A DNA stretch of 64,000 nt from Acidimicrobiia bacterium (GCA_022822265.1 JAJECA010000003.1:83967-147966), one strand, 5' to 3'; counted from the first letter of the stretch, positions 1-9,310 are shown. Made by a program: numbers and translations. The notes: generated from the sequence alone by a model not told the origin.

Positions 1-17
1 GATGGGACTGTGGTCTG

Positions 18-620
18 ATGGGCAGGTGGTACACGTCCGATCATCATTTCGGGCACGAGAACATGATCGGGTACTGCGGGCGTCCGTTTGCCGATGCTGA
101 TGCTATGGACAAAGAGATGGTCACTCGCTGGAATGACGTGGTAGCCGACGAGGACGAGGTGTGGGTCCTCGGGGATCTGGTGATGGGCGGGAAGGTCCAG
201 GGCCTTGCCGGCCACGTAGCGCGCCTCAGGGGGCGCAAGATTCTGGTGCCCGGAAACCACGACCGGTGCTGGCAGGGTCGCAGAGACCACCGCTGGGAGC
301 GGGCCGACTATTACCGCATCGGCGGGATAGACAAGATCATCGACAACCCCGAGCCCCACACCATCTCCGGGCAGAGGGCGCGCCCCAGCCACTTCCCCTA
401 CCAGCTTGACGCCGGCCACGACATGAAGTTCGCCCAGTGGCGACCCCAAGACGAAGGCGACTGGCTGCTTCACGGCCACGTCCACGAGAAGTGGCGCCAA
501 CAACACCGCCAGATCAACGTCGGCGTAGACGCGTGGTGCTTCGCCCCCGTCCCAGAGCAAACCATCGCCGACCTCATCGCCAAAGGCCCCTCGAACACCC
601 CCATCCCCGACCACGCATGA
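18..620 (+). CDS. calcineurin-like metallophosphoesterase
   Basis: A 200-residue cytoplasmic protein with the complete metallophosphoesterase motif set in order: DHHFGH near residue 8, GDLVMG near 53, GNHD near 79 and GHVHEK near 152. These residues bind the two metal ions that hydrolyse phosphomono- or diesters. It resembles the small phage- and mobile-element-borne phosphoesterases; the substrate cannot be predicted. There is no signal peptide. The ATG lies only 17 bases into the window, so I cannot check what is upstream or whether it belongs to a longer operon. The fold is secure; the biological role is not. Confidence 0.85.
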   Translation: MGRWYTSDHHFGHENMIGYCGRPFADADAMDKEMVTRWNDVVADEDEVWVLGDLVMGGKVQGLAGHVARLRGRKILVPGNHDRCWQGRRDHRWERADYYRIGGIDKIIDNPEPHTISGQRARPSHFPYQLDAGHDMKFAQWRPQDEGDWLLHGHVHEKWRQQHRQINVGVDAWCFAPVPEQTIADLIAKGPSNTPIPDHA

Positions 621-689
621 GCTGGTCGCTGACCGGCTGGCTCCGCACCACCCAGCGAAGACGACAGTGCAAGAGCCACCGTCTGGCTG

Positions 690-900
690 GCCTCCACGGA
701 TCCACGGCCTGCGGTGGAACTGGCAGGAAAGCCAGACCGCTGGGGAGATCAAGGGGACCTCTTCTCCTCGGTCGAAGTCACGGTTGCCTCCTGGTCAAGG
801 CAACCGTCCAAAGAAGGGATACTCGCACTCCCATAATGAGTGCGCTGGCTGGGTGAAGCCTGGGGAGGTTCACAGCTGCTTCGCGGCGAGTCTATTGGAG
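690..900. ncRNA. candidate structured RNA (four consecutive hairpins)
   Basis: The 360 bases between the phosphoesterase and the restriction gene hold no convincing reading frame but contain four successive, non-overlapping hairpins. They are a 5-bp CTGGC/GCCAG stem at 720-735, a perfect 10-bp ACGGTTGCCT/AGGCAACCGT stem at 780-807, a perfect 7-bp CGCACTC/GAGTGCG stem at 824-844, and a GTGAA(G)CC/GGTTCAC stem with one bulge at 853-873. Such density suggests a folded RNA or RNA leader. The strand is undetermined and no known RNA family is recognised. It could also be a decayed mobile sequence. Confidence 0.35.
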
Positions 901-980
901 CGCAGGGACAGTGTGATGCGAAGCCGTGGGGGGCTGGTCAAGCTGCTCCTTGTTCGGGTTTGTTGCTCGTTGGGGACGAG

Positions 981-3900
981 CTACTGGTCGGCCCCGTCGC
1001 CGTACTGCCCATACGCGAGTCCCCTCACATGCGGTTCTTGGGCGAGCAGGTCGCCGAGGTCGGCGAGATGCTCTGCGTCCCAGCCGAGTGCCTCAGCGAC
1101 TGCTTCGTCCCAGCGGCGGCGCACATCGCAGTAGCCGTCACGGAACTGCGGCACCTCCGTGTAGCGGGTCGCCTCCCAGCAGTCGGCCAACATCTCGCAG
1201 ATACGGTCGTCTTCCAGGTCAGGTATTGGGAGGTCGCGCCAGACAGCAGGGTTGTAGAAAGGGAACCTCAGCGTTTTGCCTCTATAGCGCATAATCAGCA
1301 ATCGGCCTGGGGTGGAGTTGAGGAATACGGCGGCTGCCTTTGCTTGCGCTGCGTCTAGCCCTGTGACGGGCATCCAACCCTGGCCGACGTAGCGCTCATC
1401 GGATGCGACTGAGGTAAGGCGGGCCGTCGCCAGTTGGTGGCCCATAGAGACCAACAGATGACCTGCCTTCTCCAGGATCGGGGGGTTGCCTGGTTTCTTC
1501 CATTCCCAATATGCGTCCGGTACTGCCTCGATCCGCTGCTGGCCCTCAGCCCCTTTGGATTGCAACACGGGGAAAGGCTCAAATTCACCTGTAGGTTGCT
1601 TGCTGTAGTCGTCGCGCATTGCTTGTCCTGTTGCGTGTACCGCTAGCTCTTCGCGCCAGGCCGACTTCCCGTCTTGCGGTAGTCGGCGTAAAGCGGTTGC
1701 AGTGTGGCGTGAACCATCCTGCCTTCCGCGTTCTCTGCTCTGCGGTACTGGGCGCCGAGCGTCGGGTTGGTTTGTGGATCGCTCCTCTCTCTCTCTCTCT
1801 CCGCAGAGCGCTGCGAGGTCGCTGGCATAAGCGAACTCCGCGGCTGCGGCCGCGAGATCGGGTGAGCGCCACACCGCTGCGGTCCAGTCGCCGGCGGCGA
1901 CCCTCTCTGTTGGCCAGTGCGATATTTCGCCCCACCCGTCGGGCAGTGTGCCCGCCTCTGTGGATTGCAGGTAGGAGTGCAGGGTTTCGGTGCCTTGCTT
2001 GTCTGCGGGGAACCTGTCCAACGCGATGACCCGCGTCGGGGGGTGGGGGCCGTCACACCTGCTGAACACGAAAATACTCTCGTTTATCTCGGTGTTTTGC
2101 GACAGGTTTCCGTCGCGGGTGGCGAAGTTCGTCAGGACTGTGTGCAAATGGAGCCGCGAAGCCATCCAGCGGCGCATTCCGGCGGCTGATTCCGCCGTGG
2201 CTATGACTGTCGGGGCGATCATGGCGAACACGCTTTCGGTATTTGTTGCCAAGCATGATCCGGCCAATGTTTCAAACATTGGCCGGACGGAGTTCTTGTC
2301 AAGAACTCCGTCCAGCGAAGGCTCCGAAAGCACGAGCATCTTCTCCAGAGCGTCCATTCTTTGGCGTAATTTCTGCTGGTCGCCGCTGTCGAACTTCTCG
2401 CCTGATTTGGTGCGGTTGGTGAACGGCGGGTTCATCACGACGATGCGGGCATTAGCGGCGGCGGCAGCGGCATCGTCCATCTCTGGGCCTTCTAGCGACA
2501 TCTCTGCACCTGTCGCTATGCGGACTGATTCAGCGGCATCGTCGAATAGCCTCCTAGCGTTGACGATCTCGCTTCTGGCTATCAGCTCAAGCGTGCCTGC
2601 GGCCGAGGCGCCGTCGGGCTGAGGCCCATAGGGCATCAGGTGAAGGCCCATCTTGCGGTATTTCACATCGGCGTTGCCTGACATGAGCTGGGTAGCTGCC
2701 ATCTGGAGGGACACGGGGTTGATGTCAAGTCCTTTCAAGACTTCTTCGACAGCTACCTTCTGCAACTCGGCCAACCTTTCGCTGTCGGCACTGTGAAGTT
2801 CCGCCCGGCGCTTCATGTCAGTCATCACCGCCGCTAACAGCGTCCCCGATCCGCAGGCCAGATCGACTGTTTTGTGGGAACGCCAAACGTCGCTGTCGGA
2901 CCAGTCCAAAGTGTTGTCGGGATCAACTGCGTCTAAGGCGAGCCTCGCTGCGATGTCCGCTGCGACGGGTCTGGTGAAGAACGCCCCGTCGGATGACTGG
3001 TCACCCATGACCTCGTTGAACAGCGCGCCTGCGTGGTCTGTGCCCATGTCGGCGTAGGTGTCGGCGATCATCTCCGCCTCACCCGCTATGTGCCGAAGGG
3101 CGCGGCGCAGCCCGCCGAGCCGGCCTGACCGCTTCGCGACTGACAGCGCTTCCGTTGCTGGTTCGATGACTGGAAGGAAGTCCTGTCTGGTGATGGCGTG
3201 CCATGAGTCGCGGAACATCTCGTCTGGCTCTGGTGATGCTTTGACAGCGGCGAGAGCGTCTATCCCCTTGCGTCCGAGCCACCCGCCAGCGTGGATCCTC
3301 TGATGCAGCATGGCGGCGTTCATCCACAGCAGCGCTGCAACGGTCGCCCCGTCAGCCCTCGGCTTGCCCGCTTTGGGCGCTGCCAGCTGGTCGAACCCGA
3401 AATGCTCGTCTAGCGCCGCCGCCAGCCCGGTTTCGTCGTGTATGTGCCTAGCCGCCTCCTGCACGGCGCTTCTCAGCAGATTCAGATCGCGTTGGACCTT
3501 GTTGCCCGTCAGCCCCGACTTCTCCAGCAGGTTCATCGCAATGCCGCCGCCCATCTGCTCTGACAAGTCGATCAGCACGCCTTGTATGTGCGCCTCGAAG
3601 TCGGCCTTCTTCTGGGCTTCTCGCTCTTTGCGCCTCTGCTCGCGTTCGGCAGGACTGGGAACTGGTCTGCCGCGTTCGCCGTTGGCGACTTTGCCGGCTC
3701 GCCGCTTGGTCTGCCTCTCGTTGACATCTCCTCGTTCCTGATTGGGTTTCGGCTTGTGGCGGACCACTGTGTCCTCGCGTGTCTCCGTGCTGCCATCGGG
3801 GCGCTTGACGTGGACGATCATCGCGGTCGGCTGGTCCTTGAGTTCTGACCACAGTGTCTCGTCGAACGGCTCGGTGCTGTCGAAATCGAGCAGCGGGCGG

Positions 3901-5651
3901 TCTTGGTTGACTGCGGCGCGGACGATGTCTTCGGCGTCGTCTCGGCTGCCTTTCACCACGGCGTATGAGAGGTTCTTCTGAGTGGGCCTGCCGACAGCTA
4001 CTACAGTCCGCAACTTCAACAGCGGCGGCTGGTCGGAGGGCAGTTGGATGGTCAGCATTTCGGGCAGAGCGTCCTCGATGCGCTGGTCGTGGGCGCGCAG
4101 CGCTTGGAGGATGTCGCCGAGTTCCTGCCAGCCCTCGTGCTTGTCGCTGATGGCAAGATGCCGTTCGGCGTCCACGCCTGGGGGTATGACCACTGGGACG
4201 ACGATGTAGCCCATCTCTTTGCCTTCGGCCCGGCGCATCGCCCGCCCGACTGCTTGCACCACGTCGATGGGCGATTTGCGCGGTTCCAAGAACGCGACAG
4301 CCGACAGCGACGGCGAGTCGGTGCCCTCCCCGAATATCCCGACGTTCAGCACGCCGTGCGGGTGTTTGTCGTCGGCCACGGCGAGCCTGCGTTTGGCTTC
4401 GTCTCGTCGCGCCACAGGGGATGAAGCGTCGAGGTGCTCCAACTGGTAGTCCGATGCGTGCGCTCCTGTCTGGTTGCTAACCCATTGCCTGACTGCTTCG
4501 GATTGCAGAACGCTGGTCATCGCTTTGCTGCGGGCGATGGTGTTGAGGAACCCGATGCAGGACTTGATGGGGACGTTGTTCCCGTTTTTTGACATGGCTC
4601 CCCCTCCCATCGCCAGAGCGAAAGCCATTCCTTTGAGGTAATCGCCTGTGGTGGGCAGCCTGTCGCCGCGTTGGGATCCGGCTTTGGGCTTCTTCCCCTG
4701 CGCTGCTGCGGAGGCAGCCGCCTGTTCCGCTTCGAGCGCTGCCTGCTGGTCGGCTTCGCGGACCAACAGGTTGGCGAGGTCGATTGATTCTTGGTCGCCG
4801 ACGCCCATAGCGATGATCCGATAGTCCGACAGCCACCCGTTGCGAACAGCGTCGGCGTAGGAGCGGCGGTAGAGCTCCACACCGAAAACAGACTGGTCGT
4901 CCATATGCCTGACCAAGAACTCGCCGTTTTTCGATTTTCCTGCTGCCTCAGCTAGAGCGCTGTCACCGTATATGCGGGGCGTGGCTGTCTGGTAGATGCG
5001 GTAGGTCGCAGGGAAGGCTTCGCTGTCGTGGCACAGAGTGAAGTCGCTCAGCCTCTCATCGGCAGCGGTGCTGCGCTTGCGGCGGCGCACTCCCGCCGTG
5101 CGATGGGCTTCGTCGCAGATCAGCACCTTGAAAGCATCAGCAGCATCAGCTTGGCCGATGCCTTCCGAGACGCGCCTAGCCGACTGGTAGGTGCCGAAGA
5201 TCACGCTCACAGCATCACCTGCCTGCCCCTCACGCCTCTCGCGTATCCAAGCAGCGATCTCGGACGGATCGGTCGACACGGGGCAGCCTTTGATCGTGTC
5301 GATGGTCTCCATCCCCCTGTCCAGGGTGGCGTCGTCGGCGTTGGCGACTTTCTCCTCGTCGGCGGCAACCCCTTGGTCTGAGCACACAGCCATCGCCCTC
5401 AACGGGACTGCGGCGTGTTCGAGGAATTCGCGGCGTATCTGCGCCACCAGCGCTATCGAAGGGCACAGCACTACCGCTAGTTCCCCAGCGAAGGCCAACC
5501 GCTCGACGATCCGCAGAGCAATTCTCGTTTTGCCGGTACCGCAAGGCAAGACGATACGCCCTCGGGCCTCGCCCCTCGGTATTCCCACCTCGTCGGCCTG
5601 CTCGTTGGCCTTCAACCGCTCTACCGCCAGATCAACAGCTTCTCGCTGCAT
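981..5651 (-). CDS. type ISP-like restriction-modification helicase-methyltransferase (5' part split off)
   Basis: A 1556-residue protein. An SF2 helicase motor comes first: Walker A (CGTGKT) near residue 38, DEAH near 180, TATP motif, and motif VI (GRAMRR). A gamma-class N6-adenine methyltransferase follows, with DLACGSG near 930 and NPPF near 1073, then a long C-terminal region expected to recognise the target. In single-polypeptide type ISP enzymes a Mrr-like nuclease precedes the helicase; here that nuclease is the overlapping upstream gene in another frame. The frame used here has a stop just upstream of the G8 run at 5676-5683, and the ATG at 5651 has no clear ribosome site, so this part may be translated only after a frameshift or a change in tract length. 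An (AG)8 tract interrupts the recognition region. Restriction of incoming DNA with self-methylation is the likely job if the parts are joined. Confidence 0.8.
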   Translation of the reverse strand: MQREAVDLAVERLKANEQADEVGIPRGEARGRIVLPCGTGKTRIALRIVERLAFAGELAVVLCPSIALVAQIRREFLEHAAVPLRAMAVCSDQGVAADEEKVANADDATLDRGMETIDTIKGCPVSTDPSEIAAWIRERREGQAGDAVSVIFGTYQSARRVSEGIGQADAADAFKVLICDEAHRTAGVRRRKRSTAADERLSDFTLCHDSEAFPATYRIYQTATPRIYGDSALAEAAGKSKNGEFLVRHMDDQSVFGVELYRRSYADAVRNGWLSDYRIIAMGVGDQESIDLANLLVREADQQAALEAEQAAASAAAQGKKPKAGSQRGDRLPTTGDYLKGMAFALAMGGGAMSKNGNNVPIKSCIGFLNTIARSKAMTSVLQSEAVRQWVSNQTGAHASDYQLEHLDASSPVARRDEAKRRLAVADDKHPHGVLNVGIFGEGTDSPSLSAVAFLEPRKSPIDVVQAVGRAMRRAEGKEMGYIVVPVVIPPGVDAERHLAISDKHEGWQELGDILQALRAHDQRIEDALPEMLTIQLPSDQPPLLKLRTVVAVGRPTQKNLSYAVVKGSRDDAEDIVRAAVNQDRPLLDFDSTEPFDETLWSELKDQPTAMIVHVKRPDGSTETREDTVVRHKPKPNQERGDVNERQTKRRAGKVANGERGRPVPSPAEREQRRKEREAQKKADFEAHIQGVLIDLSEQMGGGIAMNLLEKSGLTGNKVQRDLNLLRSAVQEAARHIHDETGLAAALDEHFGFDQLAAPKAGKPRADGATVAALLWMNAAMLHQRIHAGGWLGRKGIDALAAVKASPEPDEMFRDSWHAITRQDFLPVIEPATEALSVAKRSGRLGGLRRALRHIAGEAEMIADTYADMGTDHAGALFNEVMGDQSSDGAFFTRPVAADIAARLALDAVDPDNTLDWSDSDVWRSHKTVDLACGSGTLLAAVMTDMKRRAELHSADSERLAELQKVAVEEVLKGLDINPVSLQMAATQLMSGNADVKYRKMGLHLMPYGPQPDGASAAGTLELIARSEIVNARRLFDDAAESVRIATGAEMSLEGPEMDDAAAAAANARIVVMNPPFTNRTKSGEKFDSGDQQKLRQRMDALEKMLVLSEPSLDGVLDKNSVRPMFETLAGSCLATNTESVFAMIAPTVIATAESAAGMRRWMASRLHLHTVLTNFATRDGNLSQNTEINESIFVFSRCDGPHPPTRVIALDRFPADKQGTETLHSYLQSTEAGTLPDGWGEISHWPTERVAAGDWTAAVWRSPDLAAAAAEFAYASDLAALCGEREREERSTNQPDARRPVPQSRERGRQDGSRHTATALRRLPQDGKSAWREELAVHATGQAMRDDYSKQPTGEFEPFPVLQSKGAEGQQRIEAVPDAYWEWKKPGNPPILEKAGHLLVSMGHQLATARLTSVASDERYVGQGWMPVTGLDAAQAKAAAVFLNSTPGRLLIMRYRGKTLRFPFYNPAVWRDLPIPDLEDDRICEMLADCWEATRYTEVPQFRDGYCDVRRRWDEAVAEALGWDAEHLADLGDLLAQEPHVRGLAYGQYGDGADQ
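1785..1800 (-). repeat. (AG)8 dinucleotide tract in the target-recognition region
   Basis: Eight CT units on the plus strand, read as alternating Glu/Arg codons of the restriction gene near codon 1285. Downstream to about 1660 the annotated frame gives an arginine-rich, unnatural stretch. The neighbouring frame gives a more protein-like sequence (for example AEGRMVHATLQPLYADY) before it meets a stop at 1643. Two compensating indels, the first in this tract, would explain this. A slippery tract here could change target specificity or merely reflect a sequencing error. Confidence 0.6.
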
Positions 5652-6562
5652 GCCAGAGCGAGTCTGAGCAAACGGCCCCCCCCATCAGCGGCAGGGTCGA
5701 CCTCGGTTGCCGCAGCGAGCGCAGCCCGCTGCATCTCAACTGCCTGGGCGACATTCACCTGCTTGACGGGAGCGCCCGACATAGCGACCTTGCCAGGGGA
5801 ATGCCCGCCGAGGTGGACATTCCCGTTGACCACCAGCCACCGCTCGGCCCAAATGTCCTTGTCCGCTGCTGAGGACAGGAACTTGTTCATCTCCCCTGAG
5901 AGAATCGGTGCTCCCTCACCCTTCTCGTCGAGCTGTCGTGCTTTAGCCTGGATCGCCACCCACTTGCCGTCGTCGCGGCGGCGGGCCACAAGGTCGATTC
6001 CGACGTCGACGGGAGGCGTGCCCTCGGGCATCACATCGTCTCGGTCGGGCCACTCAGACCAGCGCCAACAATCGCTGATATTCCAGTCCCGGATGTGGGG
6101 GGCGACTCTCGCAGTCAGTTCCTCCAGCCATATTCCGTCTGTCTGCTCTGGGGCCTTTGCTTCGAGCACTGCCCGCGCCTTGTCAAGAAGAGAACCACTT
6201 CCGCCGTTCGGCTCAGCGGTTGAGTTTTCGGCCACTGGTCCAGCCACTGGTTCGTCATCAGGCGAAATCATGCCTCTCCTCGCTGGCATCCTGCCTAGTG
6301 ACAGGGGCAGTGCCGCCGACAATACTGCCCCAACGCGACGAAGCAGGGCACCAGACAGGGCAAGGTGCAGACCAGCTGGCGGCCCGTCGATCGCCACTGC
6401 AAGCCAATCAGCGCCCTGGCCATGCTCGTGCTTGTCGTCAATTCTGTACTGGATGGCTGAAATCAGCTTGTCGCCATCCTTCGGCGTCAACTCGCCACCG
6501 ATAAGAACGGTGGCTTTGATCCTGCCCTTCTCGCCGTCGTCCACGGCGTGGATATCGGTCAC
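5621..6562 (-). pseudogene. Mrr-like nuclease part of the type ISP enzyme, ended by frameshift
   Basis: A 313-residue product. Residues 175-205 carry a restriction-endonuclease-like core: a WSEWPDRDDV-type stretch, then GIDLVAR, and QAK where PD-(D/E)XK enzymes of the Mrr group have their catalytic Q/E-x-K. This is the domain that opens type ISP enzymes. The frame passes through a G8 run (5676-5683) and then reads 15 unrelated codons to a stop at 5621. In the other frame the same DNA reads PFAQTRSG then MQREAVD, a natural continuation into the helicase. One fewer G, or two more, would fuse the two into a single enzyme of roughly 1860 residues. It is labelled pseudogene because the intact enzyme is not encoded in one frame, but a phase-variable gene is equally possible. 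Confidence 0.65.
5676..5683 (-). repeat. G8 homopolymer at the nuclease-helicase junction
   Basis: Eight consecutive C on the plus strand (G on the coding strand). It is the point where the nuclease frame and the helicase frame part company. Homopolymer G tracts are classic slippage sites in phase-variable restriction genes, and also classic long-read indel sites. Confidence 0.85.
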
Positions 6563-6915
6563 CCGCCAGCCCCGACCCCGTCCCAGAGATAGTGTGCCGC
6601 CGCCGAGGCGGGGTCCCTGCGAACGGGAACGCCCCGTTTTGGCCGGAGCAGTCCGAGTAGATGACCGGGAGCCGCCGGCAGGGCTGGTGCGCCTTCAAAG
6701 GCGGGAGGTTCGCTGCTCTTTGTCGCGGGGGCTCGAGCTCCGAGTGCCACTGGGACTTTCCAATCCCAGCAGCCTGAGGAATGAGCGAGCTTCGAGAGAG
6801 CACTCGGCCGGGACAACAGGCAGGACGCAGCGTGTACGAAGTCGAATGCGCTCACTCGTAGCCTGTTCAGCGGCCAAAACCCCAGGATGTACCGGCCACG
6901 GCCGGTCTCAGGGGT
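6563..6915. other. intergenic region, nothing recognised
   Basis: About 350 bases between the divergent nuclease and AlpA-like genes. Open frames here are arginine- and proline-rich shadows. I see no RNA gene or repeat apart from the promoter element that follows at 6916. Confidence 0.5.
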
Positions 6916-6951
6916 TTGCGACCGGTTGCGACCGGTGGAGTGTCGCATAGT
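6916..6951 (+). promoter_or_regulatory. tandem TTGCGACCGG promoter, copy a
   Basis: Two perfect TTGCGACCGG decamers (6916-6935), then an apparent -10 hexamer CATAGT at 6946-6951. The ATG of the AlpA-like gene is at 6959, so transcription would start at or next to the start codon (leaderless). The same geometry recurs before at least eight other units in the window. Confidence 0.7.
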
Positions 6952-6958
6952 GGCGGGC

Positions 6959-7180
6959 ATGGAAACCAACATTCAAGAACAGCACGACATCTTGTTGACC
7001 CGCCGGCAGGTCGAGGCCCGCTGCGGGCTGTCAACGAGCTCGATCTACCGGCTTATGCGCGAGGGCCTGTTCCCTGAGCCGATCCGCATCGGCCGGCGCG
7101 CTGTGCGCTGGCCTGCGTCGGAGATCGACGAATGGCTCGCCACCCGCCCCCGCGCCACCGGCGACCGCCCCGCCGCCTAG
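6959..7180 (+). CDS. AlpA/excisionase-like helix-turn-helix regulator
   Basis: A 73-residue protein with a MerR-like winged helix: LTRRQVEARCGLSTSSIYRL, then RIGRRAVRW and WPASEIDEWL, the hallmark of AlpA and small excisionase-type DNA-binding proteins. Such proteins control phage and integrative-element integrases and other element genes. I chose the ATG at 6959 rather than the longer open frame from 6887, because 6959 sits exactly 24 bases after the tandem promoter decamers, as in other units. It carries the same promoter signature as the transfer genes, so it may be part of, or the regulator of, that regulon; this is inference. Confidence 0.8.
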   Translation: METNIQEQHDILLTRRQVEARCGLSTSSIYRLMREGLFPEPIRIGRRAVRWPASEIDEWLATRPRATGDRPAA

Positions 7181-7225
7181 ACCGCCGGTTGCGCGCGGCA
7201 GGTCGTTTGCCCGACCGCCGGGCAT

Positions 7226-8248
7226 CTACAAGAATCCGCCACAGCGAGCCTTCTGATAACCGCGGAGAGGATCCTCTCGACCCTCACGGCCCTGGGCCGG
7301 TAGCTGCTGTTCGATGCTGGCGCATCGTCGCAGCGCCTGTTGGGCTTGGGCGGGCTGGTGGCCGAGGGCTTGTTCAATGATAGAGATGGCGGTGGCGGCG
7401 AGCCGGGAGGCTGCTTTGGCCATCTGCGCGGCGAACTCGGGGGTGGCGGCGTTGGGGTCGGCTCCGGGCAGCGGGGTAGCGGGATAGGTGCTGGTGTGCC
7501 GCCATATTGAAATCTCGTCGGTAGCAAGCGGGCCCAAAGCGGCGTCGATGAGGGCGGCTTGGGCTGGTTCGAGCTGGCGGCGGGCGGCATTGATGAGGCC
7601 GCAGATGTCGCGGGCGTTCTCGGGATGGGGTGCTCGGCGGGCGCAGATGAGGGCTTGCAGCGAGGTTTCCATGGCGATCTGGGCGTGCTCGCAGACGCTG
7701 AGCAGCCGGCTGTGTTGCATTTCGTGAGCGAAGCCGGTGTCGCCTTCGGCGAGCGCGTCGGCCTCAGAGGGCGACGGGCGCAGGTAGGCCATGATTGTGA
7801 TGAGCGAGTGAGTAGTCTTCTCGAGGATCGCGACCGCTTGCTGCTCGTCGGTCGCGGGCTTGCCGATCTTTTTGTCCCAGTCGATGGGAGACTTGGGTGG
7901 CCGGGACATGAGGGTGATGGCACAGGAGGCGATATGGGCCTCGAAGCTGGAGCGGCACTGTATGGTACGGACGCGCCACTCGGCTCGGTCGGTCACCCGC
8001 ACATCGCACGCGAATCCGGCTGCCTGCTCCGCGGCAGTGCGGGCCTCATGCGCGAGCTCGCGGCGCTGCGTGTAGTCGCCGAGGTCGTCGAACACCACCA
8101 CCAAGTCCACGTCTGAGCTAGCCGTCGCACAGCCGTTGGCCACCGAGCCGAACACGAGCACCTCCGCGGCATCTAAGACCCTGCTGATGCGCTCAGCGGC
8201 CCTGCGGGCGTCTCCCACAGAAGGCGACAGGTCATAGGGGGCAGTCAC
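7226..8248 (-). CDS. nucleotidyltransferase-HEPN fusion protein
   Basis: A 340-residue protein starting at GTG 8248. The N-terminal third is a minimal nucleotidyltransferase: VFGSVANG near residue 32, then SDVDLVVV near 44, giving the GS-x-D-x-D metal site. The second half is helical and contains a HEPN-like segment near residues 185-215 (AQIAMETSLQALI followed by an Arg/His-rich turn). In MNT-HEPN systems the HEPN part is a ribonuclease toxin and the nucleotidyltransferase modifies and silences it. Here both would be in one chain. It is convergent with the AlpA-like gene and divergent from the next toxin-antitoxin pair. The NTase call is firm, the HEPN call moderate. Confidence 0.7.
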   Translation of the reverse strand: MTAPYDLSPSVGDARRAAERISRVLDAAEVLVFGSVANGCATASSDVDLVVVFDDLGDYTQRRELAHEARTAAEQAAGFACDVRVTDRAEWRVRTIQCRSSFEAHIASCAITLMSRPPKSPIDWDKKIGKPATDEQQAVAILEKTTHSLITIMAYLRPSPSEADALAEGDTGFAHEMQHSRLLSVCEHAQIAMETSLQALICARRAPHPENARDICGLINAARRQLEPAQAALIDAALGPLATDEISIWRHTSTYPATPLPGADPNAATPEFAAQMAKAASRLAATAISIIEQALGHQPAQAQQALRRCASIEQQLPAQGREGREDPLRGYQKARCGGFL

Positions 8249-8429
8249 AGCGTCAGGCTACGCCGCCCGCCAGCGGGCCCGGCTCGGGTTTCAGGGGGCG
8301 GCCAGGTAGTCGGTGTCGTCGCGCACCTGGTCGAAGCGGGGCCGGTTTGAGGCCGGTGCGGTGTGGTCTGACATTGCTGGTTGGTGCGGGTAGGGTGTTT
8401 GCACCGCGAACAGCGCCTGGAGGCTGGCA

Positions 8430-8735
8430 ATGGGCACAAAGCACGCCCGAAAAGGAACTGCGGCGTTCCACTCCCAGACTGAGGAGTTCATCGAGTCGAT
8501 GGACGGGCTGCGCTGGCTGGTGCACCTCGACGAGGACGACATCGACGCCATGCTCAACGATGTGGGCGAAGCGCTCGCCGCCCACACCGGCGCTGAGTGC
8601 CGAGCGCAGTTGGCCTATGCGCTGTGGGATTGGAAGGCGACCGCCGAGGCCCAGGCCGACCCCGAGCTGCGCCGCCGCCTGAGCGAGCCCATCGCCGCGG
8701 TGTCGGGAGAGCCCGTTCCCATTCCCGCCGCCTGA
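8430..8735 (+). CDS. putative antitoxin of RelE-type pair
   Basis: A 101-residue acidic protein preceded by a good ribosome site (GGAGG at 8419-8423). I recognise no named domain. Its gene is six bases upstream of a RelE/ParE-like toxin gene, the normal antitoxin-first order. The N-terminal part (about 1-25) may bind DNA and the acidic alpha-helical remainder may wrap the toxin, as in type II antitoxins. The assignment rests on context only. Confidence 0.5.
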   Translation: MGTKHARKGTAAFHSQTEEFIESMDGLRWLVHLDEDDIDAMLNDVGEALAAHTGAECRAQLAYALWDWKATAEAQADPELRRRLSEPIAAVSGEPVPIPAA

Positions 8736-8741
8736 GCGCGG

Positions 8742-9086
8742 ATGGCAAAGCGCAGAGACCGGGTGGCCCCGCCCCCGGAAAAGGGCGGATGGGACATCCG
8801 CTTCGCCAGCAATCAGGCCGCCCGGGAGTGGGACGAGCTGTGCAACACCGCTTCGGCCAACACCCGGCGGGCGTGGAACGCCATCACCCGCGATCCCCGC
8901 CGCCACAGCAGCCGCCAGGCCAGGCTCAGAAAAGAGTTCGGCGCCAAACAACTGGAGGGCAAGGTGCTGGAGCAATGGCAGCACGAGGTCACCGCCGGCG
9001 GTCGCATCTGGTACTGCCCCGACGACGACACCAAAACAGTGTGGGTGACCGCCGTCTACATCGGCCACCCCAAATCAACCGAGTAG
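8742..9086 (+). CDS. RelE/ParE-superfamily toxin
   Basis: A 114-residue basic protein. The pattern is that of RelE-like ribonucleases: a strand (WDIRFASNQAAREWDEL), two helices with many Arg/Lys, then antiparallel strands (LEQWQHEVTAGGRIWYC, KTVWVTAVYIGHP). Such toxins cleave mRNA on the ribosome or poison gyrase; which of the two cannot be told. The gene starts at ATG 8742, six bases after the antitoxin stop. It probably stabilises the element. Confidence 0.65.
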   Translation: MAKRRDRVAPPPEKGGWDIRFASNQAAREWDELCNTASANTRRAWNAITRDPRRHSSRQARLRKEFGAKQLEGKVLEQWQHEVTAGGRIWYCPDDDTKTVWVTAVYIGHPKSTE

Positions 9087-9310
9087 CGGCCCCCGACGAA
9101 TCCGACCCCACGATTCCCCACGAGACTCGAGAACCCCCCCGAGCGGCGATGGCCGAACCCGGCCATAGAGCGCTGGTGGGCGATCTGCCGGCGGGACTCG
9201 CCGACCCCGGCCACCCGCCCCAAAGGGACGGCTGATCGCCTCAAACACAGTGACGACAGCCGCGCCCGACCGGCCAACAGTTCGGTTCGACCGCGGCCCG
9301 AACAGCCTTC

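Noticed and set aside
621..980. Group II intron or retron for the hairpin region
   Set aside because: No reverse transcriptase reading frame and no recognisable intron ends or domain V.
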